DNA of 5,972 nucleotides from Gemmatimonadota bacterium (GTDB taxonomy: Bacteria; Gemmatimonadota; Gemmatimonadetes; Longimicrobiales; Longimicrobiaceae): NCBI GenBank assembly GCA_019348475.1, contig JAHWJJ010000299.1, positions 1 through 5,972 on the forward strand, in the 5' to 3' direction. Made by a program: the position numbers and the translations under genes. The notes under the pieces are model-generated. The model was given only the letters and a program-made list of their open reading frames with translations, searched no databases and had not been told where the DNA came from. Shown here piece by piece: positions 1 through 5,509 of the stretch. Each line of letters begins with the position of its first letter. Positions within the stretch are counted from its first letter, which is position 1.

Positions 1-504
1 CCCCGGGGCGAAGTTGCCGATGGTGCTGCCCAGGAACGCGTGCAGCACGGGGTGCGGCAGCCCCGTCGGGAGGGCGAACGCGCCGGTGATGTCCGCGACC
101 AGGGGCAGGACGTCCATGGACGGATACGCGGCGCGGATGCGGTCCGCCGTCTGGTCCAGGAACTCCGCGCTCACGTCCACCGGCACGTACACGGCGGAGG
201 AGGACGCGGCGGCGATGGCGTCCAGGACGAGTCGCGTTTTTTCCGCACTGCCGGCGCCCAGCTCCACCAGCGCGCGCGGCGCCAGCGCCTCGATCCACCC
301 CGGCATCCATCGCTCCAGCAGCGCCCGCTCCGTGCGCGTGAGGTAGTACTCGGGAAGACGGGTGATCTGCTCGAAGAGCCGCGAGCCGCGCTCGTCGTAG
401 AAGAACTTTGGCGGCAGCTCCTTCTGCGCGCGCGACAGCCCCTGCGCCACCTCGCGCAGCACGGCGGCGTCGGCCACCGCGGCGCCGTGGGCCAGGTCAG
501 TCAT
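1..504 (-). CDS. egtD: L-histidine N-alpha-methyltransferase EgtD (partial, C-terminus beyond left edge)
   Basis: EgtD uses S-adenosylmethionine to trimethylate the alpha-amino group of histidine, giving hercynine, in the cytoplasm; this is the first step of ergothioneine synthesis. Only the first 168 residues lie in the window; the family is usually about 320 aa. Recognisable EgtD signatures are PPKFFYDERGS (31-41), LPEYYLTRTE (50-59), the SAM-binding motif ELGAGSAEKTR (81-91), PVDVSAEFL (108-116, with acidic Asp110), VADIT (136-140) and GSTIGNF (159-165). By analogy with mycobacterial EgtD, the Tyr in YYLTRTE and Asn164 should contact the histidine substrate. The ATG at 504-502 sits inside the last codons of egtB (8-nt overlap), so the two are probably co-transcribed and translationally coupled. 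The reading frame is open to the window edge with no damage. Identification is very secure; the completeness of the missing half is unknown. Confidence 0.96.
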   Translation of the reverse strand, partial: MTDLAHGAAVADAAVLREVAQGLSRAQKELPPKFFYDERGSRLFEQITRLPEYYLTRTERALLERWMPGWIEALAPRALVELGAGSAEKTRLVLDAIAAASSSAVYVPVDVSAEFLDQTADRIRAAYPSMDVLPLVADITGAFALPTGLPHPVLHAFLGSTIGNFAPG

Positions 505-1825
505 CGCGCGCGATCCTGAAGCCGCTGAAGATCTGGCGGCGGATGGGGTAGTCCCAGTTGCGGAACGTGTTGCGGATGGCGCCGGGGCGCGTGGCCCACG
601 ATCCGCCCCGCAGCACCTTGTAGTCCGGGCCGAAGAAGAGCTCGCTGTACTCCGGGTACGGAAACGTCTGGTAGCCCGGCCAGGGAAGAAAGTCCGACGC
701 GGTCCACTCCCACACGTCCCCGATCATCCCGTACGCGCCCACGGGCGAAACGTTGCGCGGATACGCCCCCACCTGGGCGGTGGCGAAGGCAAGCTGGTCC
801 AGGTTGGCGTCCAGCGGCGTCGGCGGCTCGTCCCCCCAGGGGTAGTCGCGCTTCGTCCCCGCCGACGGGTCCCAGGACGCGGCGGCCTCCCACTCCTGCT
901 CCGTCGGCAGGCGGGCCCCGGCCCAGCGGCAGAACGCCTCGGCCTCGTACCAGCAGACGTGGCAGACGGGGCGGGCGGGGTCCACCGGCGCCTCCTCGTC
1001 CATCGACCGCGTCCACCACTCGCCGCCGCGCATTTCCCAGAACTGCGGCGCGCACAGGTTCGCCTCCTCGCGGTGCTTCCACCCCGCGTCTGACCAGAGC
1101 GTGCGCGCGCCGTATCCGCCGTCCTGGATGAACCCCGCGTATTCGCCGTTCGTGACCGGCGCCGCGCCGATGCGGAAGGGCGCCAGCTCCACCGCGTGGC
1201 GCGGGCGCTCGTTGTCGTAGGCGGCGGTGCGGTCGTCGGTGCCGATCTGGACGGTGCCGCCGGGAAAGCGCACCATCCCCTCCGCATCCGCCCGCACCGG
1301 CCGGCCCGCGGGGGGGACGATGGCGCGCGGCGCACGGTAGCGGGCGCCGTCCTCGTCCTTCAGCTGCAGCGCCTGCAGGATGGTCTCGTTGTGCTGGTAC
1401 TCGTGCTGCGCCACCATCCGGTAGACGTAGCCGCCCTCCAGCAGCCGCGGATCGGCGGTGCCGGTGCCGCCCTCCACCACCCGGTCCAGTACCATCCGCC
1501 GCGCGCCCGCCAGGTGGCGCAGCGTGTCGGCCAGCCGCGGCAGGGCCAGCTCGCCTCGCACCGAGCGCGGGTTCTCGAAGGGATTGAACATCCCGGGCAT
1601 CTCGCCGAACCGCACCGGCCCCTCCAGGTTCCGCACCAGCCACAGCTCTTCGAAGTGGGCGATGTGTCCCATGTCCCACACCAGCGGGCTCATCAGCCGG
1701 TCGTGCTGGTTCATCAGCTCGTCTTCGGGGACGGAGGAGATGAGCAGCAGCGTGCGCTCGCGGGCGTCCGCCAGCAGCGCCGCGACGTCGCCGGGCGGAA
1801 GGGAACCGTCGTCGGGCTGGGGCAT
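497..1825 (-). CDS. egtB: Hercynine oxygenase / ergothioneine sulfoxide synthase EgtB
   Basis: EgtB is a non-haem iron enzyme that uses oxygen to join hercynine to a thiol donor (gamma-glutamylcysteine or cysteine), forming the sulfoxide precursor of ergothioneine. The protein is 442 aa, normal for the family. An N-terminal DinB-like domain (about 14-150) carries WDMGHIAHFEELW (50-62) and QHEYQHNE (140-147). His54, His141 and His145 fit the three-histidine iron site. A formylglycine-generating-enzyme-like domain (about 184-440) holds GGTVQIG, RLPTEQEWE, GDVWEW and RGGSW (406-410), and ends in NWDYPIRRQ (423-431). Arg87, Arg90, Trp424, Asp425 and Arg429 line up in order and spacing with the gamma-glutamylcysteine-binding residues I recall for mycobacterial EgtB, so that donor is plausible. 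The frame stays open far upstream of 1825, but homology begins just after the ATG at 1825-1823, so I start there. There is no clear Shine-Dalgarno sequence; a GTG about 67 nt upstream is a weaker alternative. Confidence 0.95.
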   Translation of the reverse strand: MPQPDDGSLPPGDVAALLADARERTLLLISSVPEDELMNQHDRLMSPLVWDMGHIAHFEELWLVRNLEGPVRFGEMPGMFNPFENPRSVRGELALPRLADTLRHLAGARRMVLDRVVEGGTGTADPRLLEGGYVYRMVAQHEYQHNETILQALQLKDEDGARYRAPRAIVPPAGRPVRADAEGMVRFPGGTVQIGTDDRTAAYDNERPRHAVELAPFRIGAAPVTNGEYAGFIQDGGYGARTLWSDAGWKHREEANLCAPQFWEMRGGEWWTRSMDEEAPVDPARPVCHVCWYEAEAFCRWAGARLPTEQEWEAAASWDPSAGTKRDYPWGDEPPTPLDANLDQLAFATAQVGAYPRNVSPVGAYGMIGDVWEWTASDFLPWPGYQTFPYPEYSELFFGPDYKVLRGGSWATRPGAIRNTFRNWDYPIRRQIFSGFRIARDD

Positions 1826-1910
1826 GCGGCGCGTTGTTGGGCTTACGGTGGAGAGGCGGCGCGTGGTGAAAGCTACGCGGGTGCGTGTCACCGCGCCAAG
1901 ACCGGCCGCC

Positions 1911-1940
1911 AGTGTAACGCAAACCGGCGGTCGCGCACAA
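1911..1940 (-). promoter_or_regulatory. Possible sigma-70-type promoter for egtB-egtD
   Basis: Read on the minus strand, TTGTGC (1940-1935) and TACACT (1916-1911) are separated by 18 nt. They match the -35 consensus at 3 of 6 bases and the -10 consensus at 4 of 6. Transcription would start near 1904, leaving a leader of about 80 nt before the egtB ATG at 1825. It is a consensus-only prediction in GC-rich DNA, where real promoters often deviate. Confidence 0.3.
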
Positions 1941-2060
1941 GGTTTGTTGAGACTGGGCGCATGATCTTCGTCGCAATCCCCTCGAAACCGCCCAGGACGC
2001 CGCCCCGGATGGTGTGGCTCACCCGGAGGCACGCCGGGGTGCGGCCGACACACCCTGGGA

Positions 2061-2144
2061 CGGGAGCGAATGGGCTCGCCGCCGCAAAGGCACGAAGTCG
2101 CCTCCGCGCCGCGAGCGCTCCCCCGGAACGAGAGTTCGCTCCCG
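2061..2144. repeat. Inverted-repeat-bounded intergenic element
   Basis: CGGGAGCGAA (2061-2070) is the exact reverse complement of TTCGCTCCCG (2135-2144), with 64 nt between the arms. The arms flank a GC-rich stretch with the internal motif AAAGGCACGAAGTCGCC (2086-2102). The layout resembles the short palindromic intergenic repeats seen in several copies in some Gemmatimonadota genomes, but only one copy is visible here, so membership of a family is inference. It carries no coding capacity. Confidence 0.35.
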
Positions 2145-2279
2145 CGTGCATCCGTCCGGCGCCGTCCACAGCGAATGACGCGTTTTAGCAGGGCTGTCGT
2201 TGCCGTTCGACCCTTCGGGGACGAAGGCGCCGCGGGACGGATGTGCAGCAGTAGCAAGCGTTTACGTTGGCCCCACCCC

Positions 2280-2308
2280 TTGCGCATCACGTGCGTAGCA
2301 GCTAGGTT
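2280..2308 (+). promoter_or_regulatory. Weak candidate promoter for the S8 protease gene
   Basis: TTGCGC (2280-2285) and TAGGTT (2303-2308) are spaced by exactly 17 nt in the most AT-rich part of the intergenic region. Each matches its sigma-70 consensus at only 3 of 6 positions. Transcription would begin near 2315, giving a leader of about 140 nt. It is listed because spacing and location fit; the sequence match alone would not justify it. Confidence 0.18.
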
Positions 2309-2442
2309 AATGATCTTCGTAGGCAGCGCGAAACGTTCTTCCGGCGGCGTCCGCAACCGGACGCCCCACCCGTCGGTCCACACCCCGATCCACCGTCAAG
2401 CCGGTTTGCGCCCGCGTGGGCGCTTCTCCCCCATCCATCCGT

Positions 2443-2447
2443 GAGGT
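2443..2447 (+). promoter_or_regulatory. Ribosome binding site that fixes the start of the S8 protease gene
   Basis: GAGGT at 2443-2447 lies 8 nt before the ATG at 2456. An in-frame GTG at 2441 would add five residues but overlaps this Shine-Dalgarno sequence and would put Arg-Tyr-Ser-Pro ahead of a textbook signal peptide. The ATG is therefore preferred. Confidence 0.7.
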
Positions 2448-2455
2448 ACTCGCCG

Positions 2456-3871
2456 ATGAAGCTCGTGAAGTTTGCTTCGCTGGTCCTGGCCGGCACCGTT
2501 GGCCTTGCCGCGTGCTCCGACCAGACCACCGGCCCCGTGGCATCCGCCGTCCCGTCGCTGACCGAGTCCGAGTCCGCCGCCGACGCCCGCCACATCTTCG
2601 TCTTCTCCAGCTCCACCATTCCCGGCGACTTCGCCGCGCGCGTGGCCGCCGCCGGAGGCACCGTGGAAAAGGCGTTCGACGCCATCCGCATCGTTTCCGT
2701 GCAGGGCCTGACCGCCGAGGCCGCCGCGGCGCTGGGCGCCACCGCCGACGTGGCGCACTGGAACGCCGACGTCGCGATGACGCTGGGCGAGCCGGCCGGC
2801 GACATGGAAGCCGAGGCCATGGGCGAGGCGGCCCTGAACGAGGAGGCCGCCAGCGCGAGCAATCCGGCCACGGCTTCGTTCTACCCGCGGCAGTGGCACC
2901 TGCGCCAGATCGGCGCCGACAGGGCGTGGCGGGCCGGCCGCCTCGGCTCGCCGGCCGTAAAGGTGGGGATCCTGGACACCGGGCTGGACTACCGCCACCC
3001 CGACCTTGCGGGGCGCGTGGACCTGGCGCTCTCGCGCTCGTTCATGCCCGGTGACGACGCGGTGGTGCGGCGGCAGTTTCCGGGTGCGCACCTGATCGCG
3101 GACCTGCACTACCACGGCACGCACGTGGGCGCCACCGTGTCCAGCAACGCACAGGCCGCGGCGGGCGTGACCTCGCAGGTCACGCTGGTGGGGCTGAAGG
3201 TTCTGGACCGCAACGGCAACGGCAACAGCTTCGCGACGCTGAATGCGATCGTCTACGCGGCCGACGCCGGGCTGGACGTGATCAACATGAGCCTGGGGAT
3301 CGCCGTTCCGCTGAAGCGCAGCCAGTACGCCTGGTTCAACGAGATGATCAACCGCGCCACCACGTACGCGCACGGCAAGGGCGTAACGGTGATCGTGGCG
3401 GCCGGCAACGAGAACATGAACCTGGACGAGCTGGGCAACGGCTTCAAGGCGTACTGCACGGCCTCGACCGTGGCCTGCATCTCCGCCACCGGACCCAGCT
3501 CGCAGAGCGGCGTGAACGGCCCGTGGGCGAACATCGACAACAAGGCCAGCTACAGCAACTTCGGGCGGGCTTACATCACCGTGGCCGCGCCGGGCGGGAA
3601 CGGCTCCAGCCGGGTGACGGCTGCCTGCTCCAGCTTCAGCCTGGCGGTGCCGGTGTGCCGGACGGGCGTGTACGTTCTGGGCATCAACGGCACCAGCATG
3701 GCGGCGCCGCATGCCGCCGGGCTGGCCGCGCTGATGGTGGAGCGGTACGGCCGCAAGCCCGGGCAGGTCAAGGAAGCGCTCGGCAAGTTCTCCGACGACC
3801 TTGGGCCGGAGGGCAACGACCCGGTCTACGGCAAGGGCCGCATCAACGTGGCCCGGGCGCTGGGGCTGTAG
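2456..3871 (+). CDS. Secreted S8 family (subtilisin-like) serine protease, predicted lipoprotein
   Basis: This is a 471-aa extracytoplasmic endopeptidase precursor. Residues 1-20 form a signal peptide with two lysines, a hydrophobic core and the lipobox L17-A-A-C20, so Cys20 is probably lipidated. Residues about 45-108 look like an inhibitor I9-type propeptide: RHIFVFSS, a central alpha/beta stretch, and a HWNADV end. The catalytic domain spans about 142-471. It has Asp174 in GILDTG, His220 in HGTHVG, the oxyanion Asn318 in VAAGNEN and Ser414 in NGTSMAAPHAAG, so all key residues are present. The usual HGTHVAGT reads HGTHVGAT here, a small local change. Cysteines 334/341 and 391/401 could form disulfides. 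The gene appears monocistronic, with its own ribosome binding site and a strong terminator about 24 nt after the TAG stop. Substrate and physiological role cannot be read from the sequence; a scavenging or cell-surface processing role is possible. Confidence 0.95.
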   Translation: MKLVKFASLVLAGTVGLAACSDQTTGPVASAVPSLTESESAADARHIFVFSSSTIPGDFAARVAAAGGTVEKAFDAIRIVSVQGLTAEAAAALGATADVAHWNADVAMTLGEPAGDMEAEAMGEAALNEEAASASNPATASFYPRQWHLRQIGADRAWRAGRLGSPAVKVGILDTGLDYRHPDLAGRVDLALSRSFMPGDDAVVRRQFPGAHLIADLHYHGTHVGATVSSNAQAAAGVTSQVTLVGLKVLDRNGNGNSFATLNAIVYAADAGLDVINMSLGIAVPLKRSQYAWFNEMINRATTYAHGKGVTVIVAAGNENMNLDELGNGFKAYCTASTVACISATGPSSQSGVNGPWANIDNKASYSNFGRAYITVAAPGGNGSSRVTAACSSFSLAVPVCRTGVYVLGINGTSMAAPHAAGLAALMVERYGRKPGQVKEALGKFSDDLGPEGNDPVYGKGRINVARALGL

Positions 3872-3895
3872 CCCCGCACCTCGTCCACGCGTCTC

Positions 3896-3930
3896 CAGGG
3901 GGCGGGCCCGGTTTCCGGGCCCGCCCCCTG
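3896..3930 (+). terminator. GC-rich hairpin terminator after the S8 protease gene
   Basis: A perfect 16-bp stem (3896-3911 with 3915-3930) closes a TTT loop, 24 nt after the protease stop codon. The stem is almost entirely G:C. Only a short, broken T run follows (GTGTTTCAC), so it is not a classic U-tract terminator, but stems this strong at gene ends usually terminate or protect the transcript. It separates the protease gene from the sigma factor operon. Confidence 0.85.
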
Positions 3931-3980
3931 CGTGTTTCACAATCCCTTCCCGGGAGAGCCTGCGCGAGCGGCTGACGGCC

Positions 3981-4068
3981 CCACTTTCGCACTTTCGCAC
4001 TTTCGCACTCCCGCACTCCCGCACTCCCGCACTCCCGCACTCCCGCACTCCCGCACTCCCGCACTTCC
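3981..4068. repeat. Octanucleotide tandem array, about 11 units
   Basis: Eleven consecutive 8-nt units run without interruption. First come one CCACTTTC and two GCACTTTC, then seven identical GCACTCCC, then one GCACTTCC that runs into a C tract. The ordered variants indicate growth by slippage or block duplication. No reading frame contains a stop within the unit on either strand, so the array produces long false open frames (on the minus strand a VRECGSAG-like peptide repeat). It starts about 50 nt past the terminator and ends 44 nt before the sigma factor ATG, so the sigma operon promoter must lie within or next to it, or the operon is read from upstream. Confidence 0.95.
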
Positions 4069-4112
4069 CCCCCCATGCAACCATCCGCGCGCGCCGCGGC
4101 ACTCAAGCACGC

Positions 4113-4670
4113 ATGAGAGCCGAACCCGCCGCGGTACCCGACCAGGCGCTCGCACAGGCGCTCCTCCTTCGGGGGGACGAACAGGCCTTTCGCGAGCTGT
4201 ACACCCGGCACACGCCGCGGCTGTACCAGCTGGTGCTGCGGATCCTGGCGGGCGCGCAGCACGATGCGGAGGACGTGGTGCAGGAGACCTGGATCCGCGC
4301 CACGGAGGCGCTGGGGGGGTTCCGGTGGGAGGCGGCGTTCGGCACCTGGCTTACGGGGATCGGCATCAACGTCGCGCGGGGGCTGCTGCGCAAACAGGGG
4401 CGCTGGCAGCCGCTGGATGACGCCTCCGAGCCCTGGCGGCCGCCGCCCCGGGACGGCGAGCGCATCGACCTGGAGCGCGCGATCGCGCTGCTTCCCGCGG
4501 GATACCGGTCGGTGCTGGTGCTGCACGACGTGGAGGGCTACACGCACGACGAAATCGGCGAGCGGCTGGGGATCGCCCCCGGCACCTCCAAGAGCCAGCT
4601 CTCCCATGCACGAAGGGCGCTCCGCAGGCTGCTGGAGCCCGTGAAGGAAGAAAGCCATGAGCACGCATGA
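4113..4670 (+). CDS. ECF-type RNA polymerase sigma factor (sigma-70 family)
   Basis: The 185-aa protein has the two-domain layout of extracytoplasmic-function sigma factors, which direct RNA polymerase to a small stress regulon. Region 2 covers about 20-95: GDEQAFRELYTRH, the core-binding DAEDVVQETWI (51-61) and FRWEAAFGTWLTGIGINVARG (70-90). A variable linker of about 96-117 contains a Pro-rich turn. Region 4 covers about 118-174: AIALLPAGYRSVLVLHDVEG, then the helix-turn-helix HDEIGERLGIAPGTSKSQLS (145-164). The ATG at 4113 is the only good start near the domain boundary. The frame is open much further upstream, but that extension runs through the octamer array and is not real. No Shine-Dalgarno sequence precedes the ATG, which is unusual next to the strong site of the downstream gene. 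The stop lies inside the next gene (14-nt overlap), typical of sigma/anti-sigma pairs. The ECF subgroup cannot be assigned by eye. Confidence 0.95.
   Translation: MRAEPAAVPDQALAQALLLRGDEQAFRELYTRHTPRLYQLVLRILAGAQHDAEDVVQETWIRATEALGGFRWEAAFGTWLTGIGINVARGLLRKQGRWQPLDDASEPWRPPPRDGERIDLERAIALLPAGYRSVLVLHDVEGYTHDEIGERLGIAPGTSKSQLSHARRALRRLLEPVKEESHEHA
4644..4650 (+). promoter_or_regulatory. Ribosome binding site for the anti-sigma gene, inside the sigma gene
   Basis: AAGGAAG (4644-4650) ends 6 nt before the ATG at 4657. It lies in the last codons of the sigma factor and supports the overlapping start, consistent with coupled translation and near-equal output of sigma and anti-sigma. Confidence 0.65.
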
Positions 4671-5226
4671 CGACGGGATGGACCGGGAGATGACGCCGGA
4701 GCTGCGCAGCCGCCTGGCCGCGCTGCCGCGGGAGCGCGACCCCGGCCGGCTGCTGGAGGAGCGCACCGTCCGCGCGCTCCGCCAGCGGGGGCTGGTGGAG
4801 ACGCCGGTGGCGGGCGGGCGCGTCCGCCGCCTGCGCATTGCCTGGCTGGGGGGGGCCATGGCGGCGGGCATCGCGCTGTTCGCCAGCGGAATCGCGGTGG
4901 GGCAGTGGATGGGCACGCGCGCGACGGCCCAGGTCGTCCAGGCGGTGCAGGCCCAGAACGACCGCCAGGCCGCGCTCCTGGTGCAGCAGACGGGCTCCGC
5001 CTACGTGGATGCGCTCGGGCAGCTGGCGGCGATGTCGGACAGCGGCCAGGCGGCCCCGGCCGAGGGACGCGAGGTGGCGACCAGGATCATGCGCGCCGCC
5101 GCCGACGAGCTGATTCGCATCGCCCCGGACGATCCCATCGCGGGCGCGGTGCTGGCGGGCTTTCAGCGCGCGGACTCGGCCCGCGCGACGGGTACGGGGC
5201 AGAAGCAGCGGGTGGTGTGGTTCTGA
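4657..5226 (+). CDS. Probable membrane anti-sigma factor (single-pass, cysteine-free)
   Basis: The 189-aa protein has a cytoplasmic N-terminus of about 60 charged residues, one transmembrane helix at about 61-84 (IAWLGGAMAAG onward, preceded by RVRRLR, which fits the inside-positive rule) and an extracytoplasmic part of about 105 residues. The exported part is mostly helical, rich in Ala and Gln, and could form a coiled coil at about 90-125. Position and overlap with the ECF sigma gene, plus this topology, make an anti-sigma factor the natural reading: the N-terminus would hold the sigma factor and the outer part would sense an envelope signal. There is no cysteine at all, so it is not a zinc-binding (HxxxCxxC) anti-sigma. 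I do not recognise a named domain. The N-terminal block LPRERDPGRLLEERTVRAL (23-41) is the likeliest sigma contact. The function is inferred from context, not from homology. Confidence 0.8.
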   Translation: MSTHDDGMDREMTPELRSRLAALPRERDPGRLLEERTVRALRQRGLVETPVAGGRVRRLRIAWLGGAMAAGIALFASGIAVGQWMGTRATAQVVQAVQAQNDRQAALLVQQTGSAYVDALGQLAAMSDSGQAAPAEGREVATRIMRAAADELIRIAPDDPIAGAVLAGFQRADSARATGTGQKQRVVWF

Positions 5227-5232
5227 ACGGCG

Positions 5233-5328
5233 GGATCAAGTGCCAGGGTTCAAGTGCCAAAGGTTCAAGTGCCACGGTTCAGGTGCCAGGGTTCAGGTGC
5301 CAGGGTTCAAGTGGCCGGGCACCTGAAC
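5233..5328. repeat. 14-nt tandem repeat array with an inverted copy
   Basis: Six degenerate units of consensus GGTTCAAGTGCCAG start at 5233, 5247, 5262, 5276, 5290 and 5304, so the period is 14 nt (15 once). The first reads GGATCA, two read GGTTCAGGTGCC, and the sixth has one inserted G. A reverse-orientation copy, GGCACCTGAAC (5318-5328), is the exact complement of GTTCAGGTGCC at 5291-5301 and 5277-5287, so the transcript could form an 11-bp hairpin. The array begins 7 nt after the anti-sigma stop codon and might act as its 3' end structure, although no T run follows. No coding potential is evident. Confidence 0.92.
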
Positions 5329-5371
5329 GTGCAGGGACACGCGTCGCTTCTGACGGGCGGATGGAGGGATG

Positions 5372-5489
5372 AGTGCCACGGTTCAGGCACCGGGCACTTG
5401 AACCTGGACACTTGACACTTTCCGGCGGTCAAGGATCAAGTGCCACGGTTCAGGCACCGGGCACTTGAACCTGGACACTTGACACTTTC
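5372..5489. repeat. 51-bp perfect direct duplication with internal palindromes
   Basis: Positions 5372-5422 and 5439-5489 are identical over 51 bp, with 16 nt between them and a period of 67. Each copy is made of the same words as the preceding array in both orientations: AGTGCC, GGTTCA, then the inverted GGCACTTGAACC (5393-5404 and 5460-5471), then a doubled GACACTT. In the second copy TCAAGTGCC (5436-5444) pairs with GGCACTTGA (5460-5468), a 9-bp stem; the GGTTCA/TGAACC pair offers an alternative stem. The second copy ends 20 nt before the PDZ gene, so it lies in that gene's leader or promoter region. Confidence 0.95.
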
Positions 5490-5509
5490 TTTCTCAAGGG
5501 ACGACTCCC

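Larger units (their letters stand above)
1826..2455. other. Divergent intergenic region between egtB and the S8 protease gene, no gene seen
   Basis: This stretch of about 630 nt separates two divergently transcribed genes. Open frames cross it on both strands, but their translations are Arg/Pro/Ala-rich and match no family I know, so I treat them as non-coding. It holds weak promoter candidates on each strand, a 10-bp inverted repeat (2061-2070 with 2135-2144), a small hairpin CCTTCG-GGGA-CGAAGG (2212-2227) and two copies of the 11-mer ATGATCTTCGT (1961-1971 and 2310-2320). The 3' end carries the ribosome binding site of the protease gene. It is locally less GC-rich around 2170-2330 than the flanking genes, as expected of a promoter region. 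Confidence 0.6.

Noticed and set aside
1888..2169. 93-residue minus-strand open frame in the divergent intergenic region
   Set aside because: No recognisable family, Arg/Ala-biased composition, and it crosses the inverted-repeat element; no ribosome site seen.
1826..2383. 186-residue N-terminal extension of EgtB
   Set aside because: The frame is open, but the extension is Arg/Pro-rich without family similarity, and the length from the ATG at 1825 (442 aa) matches EgtB.
3981..4068. CRISPR array
   Set aside because: Units are 8 nt and contiguous, with no spacers and no cas genes in view.
2396..4102. Very long minus-strand open frame with VRECGSAG-type peptide repeats, opposite the protease gene
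   Set aside because: It is antisense to a certain S8 protease gene and its repeat peptide is only the translation of the octamer array, which has no stop in any frame. GC-rich DNA commonly gives such shadows.
3801..4112. N-terminal extension of the sigma factor through the terminator and octamer array
   Set aside because: The frame is open, but it overlaps the protease gene, crosses a terminator hairpin and encodes a HSRTPALP repeat unlike any sigma factor. Domain homology begins just after the ATG at 4113.
4107..4670. Identical 10-mer GCACGCATGA at the start (4107-4116) and end (4661-4670) of the sigma gene as a recombination site pair
   Set aside because: The shared word is short, overlaps start and stop codons that constrain it, and has no other flanking similarity; chance is sufficient.
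5412..5484. Perfect -35 hexamers TTGACA at 5412-5417 and 5479-5484 as promoters for the PDZ gene
   Set aside because: Both are part of the 51-bp repeat, and at 17-nt spacing the sequences ATCAAG and CGACTC are not credible -10 elements. The second would also leave almost no leader before the ATG at 5510.
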